This document shows, in pieces, positions 12,601 to 25,000 of a stretch of 64,000 nucleotides of DNA (the first letter of the stretch is position 1; each line of letters begins with the position of its first letter). Both the position numbers and the translations under genes were made by a program. The DNA lies in contig NC_045148.1 in NCBI RefSeq assembly GCF_008831285.2, positions 11,700,183-11,764,182 on the forward strand. The letters are read 5' to 3'. The notes under the pieces are model-generated. The model was not told where the DNA came from. It was given only the letters and a program-made list of their open reading frames with translations, and searched no databases. The DNA is from Nymphaea colorata (taxonomy: Eukaryota; Streptophyta; Magnoliopsida; Nymphaeales; Nymphaeaceae).

Positions 12601-15168
12601 TTTTCAACAAAGATGACATTTCTTGAAACATATAATTTGTAATTTTTGATGTCATAACATTTATATCCTTCTTGAGTTCCAAAATTGTCCTAAGGAAACA
12701 CATTAAATAGGCTTAGATGATAAGTTATCATTTTTATCTAATAACACAAAACATTTGCATAAAAAAACATCAACCTTCCGTGGTTGGTTCAACAATTAAT
12801 AATTTTTGGAGGCTAGAACTTTAACCCCAAAAACTTTTGGAATGTCTTTTGCAATAAGAAGAGTTGTCGTATTTTCCATTATGCGTCTATATTTTCTTTC
12901 TGCGAGCTCATCTTTTTGTTGTACTTTTGAACAATATCTTTGATGACAAATCCCATTATCTTCTAAATGCTTTTTAGAATTTTAGAGTTCTTACTTTTGA
13001 TTTAAATTGATTTTTAACCATATTGTGAAAAAATTTAAAATTGGGAAACATTTTGGATTTAAGTTTGAGAAAGTAAATCCAAGAAAATCAAGCAAAATCC
13101 TCAACAAGTATCACAGAATATGAGAATCGTCCTTTACATATTATAAAACAGGACCTTCAATATTGAAATGCAACTAAATTGTCTGTAAACAATTCTTTCA
13201 AGAAAGAAATACAAGGCAATTTTCCAATTCTAGAATGTCCTAGTCTTTGATGCCAAAGATCTAAAGCAATGCTTTTGGCCATGTTAAAAATGAAGTTTTG
13301 AAAGGTCCAAAACGTTCCATGTAATATAAATCTCATCTTCTAGAGCCTTCTGCAATCAACTTGTTGGCTTGATTATCTTGTAAACCAGAATGCGTTGATG
13401 TAGAAGGAAATATTACACGCAGAGTCAGCAATTTTAGTAACGACAAGAGATTTGAGATTCAATTTTGGAAGACACCCAGAAAATTTAATAGTTGTTGTAC
13501 TTTGGAGGTCTTCTCAAAGTTTTCAATACTTCTAAGTTTATGAGATGTGTCAGGCCATTGAAACAAAAGGAGGGCAGTCATGACATCTTGAAACCGATTC
13601 CTCGTTTGAAATCATATAAAAGAAATCTTCCGAATCTAAAAGCCAAGTAGACACACCCAGTGGAGGAGATGTAGAGATTGTGGCTCCCAATCTGGATAAG
13701 TTGCTCCCAATGAGACATTAAAAAGCCTCCATAAGCTGTGCTAGAGCATCATCTAACAGGATGCATTCTTCTTTAGACTCCACTTATGACAAATCAGGAC
13801 GACAACCTTCTTTTATTTGCAGTAGTCTTTTTTCTCATTTTGCACAATTGGCTTAATGTGCTGCACTTCATAATGATGACAAATAATCGTTCTGTAGGAC
13901 TCATGAATTTTGTTTGAAGTAGAATGGTCTATACACTTCAGTACTATCATCATTTGGTTTAGCACTAGATAATTTCTGTCACATGGGTACGTTGTCTGGT
14001 TGAGGTACCCGTGTCAACACGGTATAGGTACAGGTACGCCCTTGGACATGGCCCAGACAGGGTCAAACTAGTGTAGGGTGCGGTCAAAGCACCCATGGCC
14101 GTATCCATCCTTTTTTGTTGGAGTTTTCTTTTAAACCACCTTGTATATACAATGGAAATGAAGAGACCTTGATAGACATTAAAGAGTTGTTCATGTTCTC
14201 TCTGGTGTAACTCCACCTATTTAGCTTCCGGCGATCGGCAATTTTCTGGCTTCTTTTCTGGTGACTTAGTGTCCTTTAATAGGAACTTTCTATGTTTATT
14301 GAAAATCTTATCTTTGTTAATATATATATATATATCTGTGTGTGTACGGCTGTGCCTCCATACTCAAATTTGTTGAAAGCGCTCTTCACCTGCACCCGTA
14401 CCGGAACCTGTACTGGCACCCATACCTGTGCCTGTGGGAGATAGTACATAATCTATTCTTTTCTACGAGCTCAGCAAGAGCTTCTTGGACATAAGGGGCA
14501 TGCTCTCTATGGAGAAAAGCTGTGACTTGGCCCCTTTCTATTTGGGTCCAAGTCCAAGTAATAAATATGTAGAAAATTGTCTTCTTCTATTTGTTGATTT
14601 TGATGAGCAATATCAAGCGGATCAACCCATTTTGGATAAAAAAGGGTGTCATTCCAAAGATTTGAAAGCTCTCCAAGAAATTGCCTAATAAACTTATCCC
14701 TATGTTGTGTGTTCATAATTTTCTCTCCAATATTACATTTACACGCAATATTTTTCAAGGCATGTGTCTCCTTAAGGCAATTTTAAGCTCCATCAGTCAA
14801 GTTGAATTTAGCAATATGAGAACTAGTAAAAAGCATCATGACCACTCAAAAGCCAAGCAATAACTTTGTGATGCCTGGTCTTCCGAGCTTGCTATTTCTT
14901 TTCATAGTCAGTAATGATTTTATCCATTTTCATGTCTGGTAAGCTCAATGAATTTTCCAGTCACAAACTTTTTATGTATAAGTTTGGGTTCATTTTTAGT
15001 CCCATCTTTAAAACCCCAAAGGCCTTTCATATGCTAATCACACGGGCTCTTCAAAAAAGGGACAGTACCCTCATCAACTTGACATGAGCGCGGTGCGGTT
15101 CTGACACACAACCCAACCGCACCCTCTCTTATTCATATTCAAAATCTTTTATATACGTATATGCACAG

Positions 15169-15199
<31 letters not shown>

Positions 15200-16007
15200 T
15201 GCACTCCCGTACCCCAATTTTTTGGGATTTGCCACACCAGCACCGGCACCCCCATCCCCACCCTGCACTCATGTGAGATAGAATATATATTCCATGGTAG
15301 ATACCCAGAATATATATTCCATGGTAGATACCCATGAAACATGACTTGTGGAAGTTTTGGAAATCAAATGGTTCTAAGAATCTAAACTCATTACCTTCCT
15401 TCTAACCACAAAAAAGGAGAAGATAAAACCATCCTTAGGGACAGGCTAGAAGGCTTAACAACTTGATATCAATGATCATAGCAGCCACATGGTCGCAGCA
15501 GATCTTTGTTTCAAAAGCTTTCTTTGCCATGCTTCCTAAGCAATTAAAGCAGCACAACAGTCTTTAACACAGCACAGAAAAATCACAAACCACAAGATAG
15601 AATAACATGAGTATAGGAAAGTAGCAGCAGTATGAACTACATTTGCAGAATATATGAAAATAAAGGGTTTTCAAGAACCCAATACAACACAGAATCTCCA
15701 AACGCACAAGAAAATATCTCATGGGTAATAAATCTGAATATTATTGAAGGCCCTATATGTACTCAGCAAGAGAAACTAGCTGTTAAGCGAGTCCCAATGG
15801 TTTGAATTCTGGCTATTTCCATTGGAACCATATTCTGGCTGAAACAAAAAGAAAATTACAGAGTAATGATGCAAGGGAAAAAACATAAAAATACCTAACA
15901 TCGGAACTAATGCTACAAAAGAGAAACTACATGTGGACATGTACATATATATGCACAAATTGTTTATCATGCACATACAAATGTAGGTGCATAGGCATAA
16001 GAACTGT

Positions 16008-16041
<34 letters not shown>

Positions 16042-19000
16042 ATATACCCTTAGTTACATAATTTAACAATTATACCTGTAGTTGAAAATAAAATGATGGC
16101 AAGTGCCTCATCATATTTGTGGGTTCTTGTTACTTGAAGATAGGAAACAGGTACAATATGGCTTCTTCTTCTGTTTCTTCCTCAAGATACAAGTCCATCT
16201 CTTGTATATGACACATCTGATTTGTATATGTGCCTGCTGCTAACATCTCAGGTTCTGACTATTTCATTAATCAACATCTCCATTGCTAAAGCAGGTTTTC
16301 TGATGCTGCAACTTTCTTGCTGAGATGGGGCTTGGCTGCTGACAAATGCAAAGCTGTTAACAGTCAGTGTAAGGTTTGTCATCGTTCTCGTTTTTTTGTT
16401 GGTGAATGGTGAGATTTCTTGGGTATTGATCAGAAAGCTTGTTTTCTTGAGAAAATCTTGGGAATTGCAAAAATTTTAAAACAACAGAAATTTATGAAGT
16501 TATGAATTTCTTTACTAATTTTCTTACAAAAACATAGGCAGAAATCACAATAATTATTAAAATGTCAAAAGAAACTCCAAATGAGCTTAAAATATATCAT
16601 GAAATGCTTCTTCTGAAAATGCTTGCATAAACATTGGGATATATCTTTTGCTATATTTCAAACTACTGCAGCATTTTCAAGTTTTTTTTTTTTTTCATTT
16701 TTCTTCTTTTCTATCTATAATGTGACATGAAAAACACAGATATTAGTGACAAAGAATGGAACAAAGTTGCAACCAGGAATGACATGTTATAACATGTACT
16801 ACCCATGAAAGCTTTTCGATGTCGGTACTATCTTTTGATTCTAATTGTTTTCAGAGAACTTGCTATGTAATTACTTTTGAGTGGGCATTATTCATTTACG
16901 GAATAACATGATGGGCCATGACATAGGCATTTTCGATAGCTCTTATTTGCAGTGACATCAGGAAAAGACCGGCTACTTAATAGTGGTACCTCTATTTATA
17001 TAATTTACCCATATTATAATCCTCACACTCTGCAGCAAATGTTTGACTCTATTTTGTTTAAGTGAAATTTAATATAAAGTATTCATGTACTGCAACCCAT
17101 TTAACTTTACTATGCTCGATGGTGTTGGAATCTGTGCTTGAAGTCAGTCAAGAAAATTATGAAATTATCAACAAAACATAGATAAAAACTTTAAATAGTT
17201 ATTAAAATGTTAAATAAAATATTAAAACATATTAGCAAGATGTTTTTGAAAAACTTCATGATATTATTCCGATATATCATTTTTTGTGACCTCCCATTTT
17301 TTCATTTTCTGGCATTTTTGTCACTATAGTTTGCAACAGTGTCACAAAAAATGCATTTTTTTGAAAAAATGCGATAAATTAAATTGCCATTTAAAACTAA
17401 AAAAACGTGTTTTTTTTAAAGGAACATTAAAAAAAAGGGTTTTAACGTGTTTTTTCGCTTTTTTCACTTTTTTAATTTTTAATTTTTTTTTCATTTTTTA
17501 ATGACAAAGTTTTTTTTTCATTTTCTATTTTTTATTTGTTGCAATTCTACTTATCTTTTGATGTTTGTGTTATTAGTTTCTCACTTATTATATTTTCCCC
17601 CCATTTTTAGTTTTTTTAAATTTTTAAAAATTTACCGTAATTTTCGCTTTATTTCAAGTTTGCCGTATTATACTCGAGAAAAACCTCGCTGCTTAAAACT
17701 CCGAAACAATATTTGTGACTGTAGTTTGCAAATATCACTGATATTTTTTAGATGGGAGAGGCTTTTGACATATGGCCTTAAGTTGGATTTGCCTATGTTC
17801 ACAAGCAAAATTGATGCAGAGTCATTCTTTGACTGGACTTATGCGATGCAGTTACATTTGACTACCATGATGTTCCAGAGCACCGATGGGTTCCTTTAGC
17901 CTCTGCCATACTATGGGGACTTGTGCAGATGTGGTGGGTCAAAACGTAGAAGTGAGGACAAGAGAAGATTCGCACGTGGGTCGTGATGCAGCAGTTGATG
18001 CAGACGAAGTTTGTTCCTTCGGACTTTGATGAGACAGCATACCAGCTGTCACACCCCGACCTTTTGACACACAACCATTTTTTTTTTCTAAACATCAAAC
18101 ATCGAGGTGTGACTACACAACAGTTCAAAAGAAATGAGCCAAGCAATTCAAAACAATGGGGCGAACTTTCATTTATAGAACAACGTCATTTCATACAAAA
18201 TCACATCCCTATACATGACAAAAATGCCCCAAAATCCTAACATTGATGCCTAACAAAATAAGACATCAATACAAACGAAGCAAGACGCGTCGACACTATA
18301 CAAACAAAACCCAAAACCTCCCCAGTAGGACGTGAGTGAAGCCATCTGCTCAACCTGCTGCCCGGGGTCCGCCAAAACCTGAAAAAGAAAACAACTGAAG
18401 GCTCAGCCTTCGCAGTATGGCAACAAGCCAGGAAAATACCAAACCCATCCATGTAGGGCTCACATAAGAGAACAAATATCAAAATCATCTATCATCATAT
18501 CGTGTCAGAGTGTGACACGTAAAGGCCACTTAATGACCGCACTAACACAATTTCAATCTCATGCAAGGCCAGCTTAAACATAACACTTGCATTCATATCA
18601 TTCACATGCACATCAGTCATATACATTCAATCATATACATTACATTTTCATTAACTTTAGTGAATTAACAGTTCCTGTGGGTGCAACACAGGCACGTGCA
18701 CACCATGGGCAGCCTACAGCCGAGAGACAACCCCCGTGGTGGCCCATAACAGTATAGATCAATTTCATCCGTTGCAGCGGTAGAACACTCATCCATGGAT
18801 GTGTGAAGTCCAAGGAGAGATACTCAGCCTTCCCTAGGACACCCAGGTTGGGAAGGCGAGAGCCCAACGCTCCAAGCACAACACACAACAGTATCCTGGG
18901 GCCTTGCACCGCCTGCGCTCCGACATGCGAGACCAGTGGCGAAAACGGGACGTCTCCCAAACACATAGCCACATCCCACTGGCCTCTCATCTCTTAATCA

Positions 19001-22000
19001 TTTGTTATTATCATTAGAAAAATGCATTTACAAACTGGCTGGCTAGCTCATGAGGTTGGTACACTTCACGAGTGCACCCACACCTCCAATTGCCTCCACA
19101 CGAGGTTTACCCATAACACTAACAGTCATAGCTAGCCGTCATACAATATGGGTACAATTACCCTCCAATCCATTCATTTGCATTATTGCCCACAGCAATA
19201 AATATGCAACAAAATACAACATTCATATCAGTTATCACATCAATCATATCTTTGAAAAACTTAGCCAAACCACAGAGAGTAGTCTCAATTTGCGATTGAC
19301 TCGTAGCTGTCCTATGCAGTTATCATTCTATGATGCTTTCTAATGCATAATTGGGGTCGAGGAGACACTCGACTAGATACCCCGTCTCATCTGTCCTAAA
19401 CAGATATCAATTCTAGCATGCACATGCAAATGCGTAACCTTTTCAAAACAACTACTAATAACCTTTCAAACAATTCATATCGTATATCAAAGCATGGACA
19501 ACCATACATATACTCATTCACAAGACAATCAATCAAGTCACATCACATATGTTATAAACCGACTGCCATTGGCCTTGCTTGATGGAAAATCACCATTTTT
19601 TCTATTACATCAAGATCAACCAAGTTATGAGGAATTGCGTGTTTTTGGATGTGTGTGCTATGTGCATGTTGATGTTTTCTTGCGAAACAAATTTCAAGGT
19701 CGTGCTATTTTGTGCAGATTTATTGGGTATGCAGATAACTACAAGGGTTATAGGTGTTACAACCCTAAAACTGGGCGTGTACATATTTCACGGCGTGTTG
19801 TTCTTGATGAAAGCAGGTTACAGGATCCCAAGGCTCCTCTTGTGACACTCAAGGACAAAAATGAGGTTTATGATACTTGGCTACATGCTGAAATCTTAAG
19901 ACAAGGAGCGGAAATGTTAACTGAGCACAAGGTGCAAGATGTTAATGAGCCCGAGACAGTTGTAAGTAGTTCCTTGAACAACACTACTTCCTTGGACAAC
20001 ATGCCTTCATCTTCTCATCCTAGTGGTCCACCTATGCATAATCGGTTCTCAGGCCTGGTGTATTCTAGGCGATCAGTTCCTACTGTAGCTCCACGCAAAT
20101 CACAACGCGTGCGACATCCTATTGATAGATGGGTGAGTTATAACAACTTTTCTTTGGATTTTCAGCTATTCATGACAGAAGTCAGCAAAAAGGTGGAACC
20201 AAAATCTTATCTTCATGCAAGTAAGGAAAAATGTTGGGTCGAAGCTATGAATGAGGAAATGGCAGTCTTGCATGAATGTCAGACTTGGCAGATTGTCCCT
20301 TGTCCAGCTGATAAGAATGTTGTGGGATCCAAATGGGTTTATAAACTGAAATATAAGCCAGATGGTAGCATTGATCGGCATAAAGCACAACTTGTCGCGC
20401 GTGGTTTCACTCAACAATATGGGGAAGATTATGATGAAACATTTAGTCCAATCATCAAGATGGGAACAGTCCGTGTGATTATTTCTCTTGCAGTCTCTTA
20501 TCGATGGACTCTTTATTAGTTAGACGTCAAAAATGTCTTTCTTCATGGAATTCTTAAGGAAGAGGTATACATGGACCAACCTCCCGGCTATACTACTCAT
20601 GATCCTCAAAAATGGGTTTGCAAATTACACAAGTCTTTATATGGGTTGAAGCAAGCTTCTAGATCATGGTTTGATCGTTTTTCTCATCATATACAACAAG
20701 TTGGTTTTCTCCGAAGCTCTCTCGATCATTCTTTGTTTATCTATCATACTGGAGAAGCTACCACCTGGTTACTTATCTATGTTGATGATATTGTTATAAC
20801 TGGGAATTCTCCTTCACATATATCTTATGTTAAAGGTATGTTGAAGCAAGAATTCAAGATTAAGGATCTGGGTGAACTACGATATTTTTTGGGTGTTGAA
20901 CTTGATAGGACAAATGAAAATTTAACTCTTACCCAACACAAGTATACTCTTGATGTTTTGGACAGGGCAGGTATGACTAACTGCAAACCCATCACTACCC
21001 CCAGTGTTCTGAATACTAAATTGATTGCATCTGATGGAACTGCTGCATATTCCAATCCTACATTCTATCGCAACATTGTTGGTATGTTACAATACCTTAC
21101 TTTTACTCCCCCAGACATAGTATATGCTGTAAATCAAATCTCTCAGTTTATGCATGCACCCACTGAAGGACATATGGATGCCGCTAAGCGGATCCTACGG
21201 TATCTCAAAGCTACTCTTGGCGATGGACTAGTCTACACGAAATGTCCAAATGTTTCTCTTGGACACAACATATATACATATACTGATGCAGACTGGGCAA
21301 ACGATCCCGATGACCGACGATCAGTTTCAGGTTTCTGTCTCTTCCTTGATTCTAATCTCATTTGTTGGAGCAGTAAAAAGCAGCGTGCTGTTGCACGATC
21401 TAGCACTGAGGCAGAGTATAGAGCAATGGCTGCAGGGACAGCTGAAGCCTCATGGTTACGTCATTTACTTGGAGAGCTCAATCTCCCTATTGCTCGATCA
21501 TCATTACTATGTGACAATCAGAGTGCAATAAAAATTGCTTTCAATCCCATTTTGCATAATCGTACCAAGCATATAGAGGTTGATCAACACTTCATTCGTC
21601 AAAAAGGTGAAGAAGCCGAGATCTTGCCTACTTATATATCCACACATGAGCAGATAGCTGATCTTTTTACCAAAGGTCTCACAGGGCAGCATTTTTGGGA
21701 TTTGAAGAACAAGTTGTGCATGATCAAATCTAATGCACAACTGTTAGCGTATGGGGATCGGGTCTATTCAGACCCGATCCATTCTCTTTATATCCACACG
21801 CCTAAGGTCACTAAGCGGTGGCTTCCTTGTAATATTTTATATTTTTATTTACAAATCTGTTGTAACCTAATTAGGGTTACGTTTTAATGAAAGATTAAGG
21901 AACGCAGGGGCTGTGCTCGGCCGACTGTTCTTCCTTTCCTCCATCGTCCTCTCTTTCACTCTTTTACTCTTTCTTCTCTATTCTCAATCTATCAGATTTT

Positions 22001-25000
22001 CAGACGGAGAGACATGTTTATGTGAAGATTCTTTTACTCACAAGCTTGTCTAGGTCAAATCGATTGCTTTCTTCATACATTGTCCCAGCCACACTTGTTT
22101 TTTTATCAAATCTCCTCAATTTAGGACATCTAGGTTTAGTATGTCTTTCTTCTTGACAATGGAAACATATAATCTTCTTGTTGCCATTGTTGTTATTCTC
22201 ATAGTTTCGATTAAAGTGAGGAGGCCTATAAGTTCTCATATGAGCGCCGGGTCTTGAGGTAGGAAGAACACTTTCACTCTTTTTTTTGAAAAAATTGAGT
22301 CTATTCTCTTTCATTTGAAGCTTCGCTATGGCTTCATTCATAGATGACACTTTATGTCTATGGAGCAAGGAAGTTTTGACTCCATCATATTCCGGCCTAA
22401 GACCAAGAATGAATTTATAAAAACTTTCCCTTTGGATTTGTTTTTCCCTTACTCCAATGTCTCTTGGATCATACCATTTGGGTTCAAATAGAGCAACTTT
22501 GTCTCATAATTGCTCCATTTCTCCAACGTATTTCTTAATGGACTTATCCCCTTGTTGAAGACTTGCAATCTTCATTTGAAGATTGCACATGTAAGCCACA
22601 TCCTTCATAGTGTGGGTTTCCTTGAGGAATTCTCATGCTTCATGAGCAAAATTATGTTTTGCTATGTGGCCCATGGTTGTAGTATCAACACAACCAATAA
22701 TCCAAGTAATAATCTTGTGATGTCCTATCTTCCAATCTTTCCATTTTCTCTCATATTCATTCATAACCTTGTCTTTTTCAACTCCATCTAGTTCTCGGGC
22801 TTTACCATCTATGGTTTTGGTTAGGACTAATTGAGGTTCACTTTTAGACCCATCAACAAGTCCCCATAAGCCTTTACTTCTAATGAAATGTTAGAGGCCA
22901 GCGAAATAACAGCACCTTCTTGTGTCAAATTACAGCCAACAATAAATCGAACACTTGGAGTGCTTCACAGCTCCAAAGGAAGAATAATAGCTGAATCTTC
23001 AAGATTGAAAGACAGCAAGACAAAGAGCCAAAACGAGGCTCTGATACCATGTAAATCAGGCCCGATCTTGAGAATGCAAATGCTTCAAGAGATACAGTCT
23101 TGAAGATCCCAACAACTTCAATAGGTAATACAAAGCCAAACCTCAAACTTGAGGAGAAGATACCAAATATATTAATCTCAAGAAAAGAATACACAAGAGA
23201 GGCCTAAAAGCCTTAACCAAAACAAGGGACAGCAGTCCTTTATTTATAGAGCAAAGAAAGGAGGAAAGAAGGGAGGAGTTGGCTGTTGGGCCAGCTCCAA
23301 CGGCTAGAAATCTAGCCGTTGGAAGCTGGTCCAACAGCTATTTCCCCTTTAACAATTAAAAAAAAAGGTAAAAACAGAAAAAGAGAAAAAGAAATAAAAA
23401 AGGGTACATAAAAATAAAATGAACTACATAAACACCTATGCATACATAGATATGTTTATATATACAAATCATACATGAAACTAAATGTATGACAGTACAT
23501 ATGAAATATATATATGTATACTTACATGATGTCTAGTCCTTAATCTAGTCCTGAATTTCTAACATGGGTATCTTGAGATCTTGAAAAATTCAAAGGTCCT
23601 CAACATCCCAACCTTTAAAATTTGAAAATTCACAACTCATGTCCAACTTTTGACATGATCTTTGAAATCATCCCTATCAAATAGATCCTGTTGATTTCAC
23701 AGGATTACGGTAATGTAGGCTATATCTCTACTTTCTATAATTAGGAGTGAAGGGACTCTGGAAGCACAGTGTCATCTCTCTTTCTCTCTCCCTTCCTGTA
23801 ATTTAAAAATAAATAACTCTTAACAATTTATATTTGCTGGTTAGATCCAATATTCACCAGATTCAATTCAATTGAGTCTCGGTTGATCTGATTTGCTTTT
23901 TGATTCACATCTGGACTTGAGTTTTTGAAACTGAATCCATATCTGGCAGGGTACGATCCGACTTTGTGTATAACTTGGTCAAATCCTTATTAGGTTTCAG
24001 ATTCAAATATGTTAGCTGTATACCAATGTGAGTCCAACTAGATTCAAGTTCATTTTCACTTAGTGGATCTGACTACACAGTTCTAGTTTTAGGTTGATAA
24101 TCAAATCCTACTGATCTTTTGACATCCTAATGGCAGCTCAGATTTAATAGTAAGTGCTTTTTATGTCCCTAGAAAGATGCCATTTAGCTAAATCTGCTGT
24201 TAACTAGTAGTTTCTAGGACTATATATATCCTTTTGATATTTCTTCATGTAAAAATGATTCTCAATATGAAAACAAGGAAACAGAGGGCTGATCTTTGAA
24301 GTTGTAATGATCAATATGAAAACAAGGAGACAAAGGGCTGATGTTTGGAGTTGTTTTTGATTAATCAAACTTCAGAAATGCACATGGGATATGGAATCAT
24401 GAGATTCAAGAAAAATTCATGAAAGTTTGATATATAGCATGAAATTTACAAAATCAGTTTTTTGACAGTCTTATATTTGTTGGCTCATATTTTCACCACT
24501 TTTTTTTGAATCTTATGGTTTTGGATCATATGGGTTTGTGTAGTTGGTTTCATAAAAATAGATTCAAGTCATCAGAAAATAGGGCTGGGCATCGAGCCCC
24601 AAAAAACCGGCCCGGGCCGGCCCGATAATGTACCGGGTCGGACCGACAGTGCCCGATTCAGCCCGATTTATTTTTTAAATATTGTTGTTATTTAATAATA
24701 ATATATATTTTTTATTATTAAAAATATATTTTATATCAATATATATATATATTTTTATTTATTTATTTATTTTAACTGGGCCGGGGCCAGGCTCGGATTC
24801 CGGGTATCAAGCCAGGCCTAGGCTTGATTTTCGGCCGGCCTGATGCTTAGGCCCACAAGAAAAGGCATGATGTCCATCATAGTAAATGGATACATGTATT
24901 CCGCCAACTATATTTATTGGTTGTCTGCTGGTTCAGTCATGTTTTGGTATTCTTTTTGAAATCCAACCATATGGGTAGCTAAACGTCCAAATTTGTATGC

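Larger units (their letters stand above)
19549..22042 (+). mobile_element. Copia element A, 3' half only (IN end to 3' LTR)
   Basis: The element enters abruptly inside integrase (VINRLPLALLDGKSP) and runs through RT and RNase H to a 3' LTR. Its left part has been lost at the junction with the 18047-19549 insert. Element G (59876-64000) is a close relative: the same peptide order and a very similar LTR with the same palindrome. Its right end abuts copia B, which is in the opposite orientation. Confidence 0.88.

Noticed and set aside
15129-15342. Short minus-strand frames with Cys-Val and Tyr-Ile-Leu-Gly repeats
   Set aside because: They translate the (AC)n microsatellite and the 27-bp duplication. 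Not coding.
17286-17700. Phe/Lys-rich open frames
   Set aside because: They lie inside the T-rich MITE and differ between its two copies.
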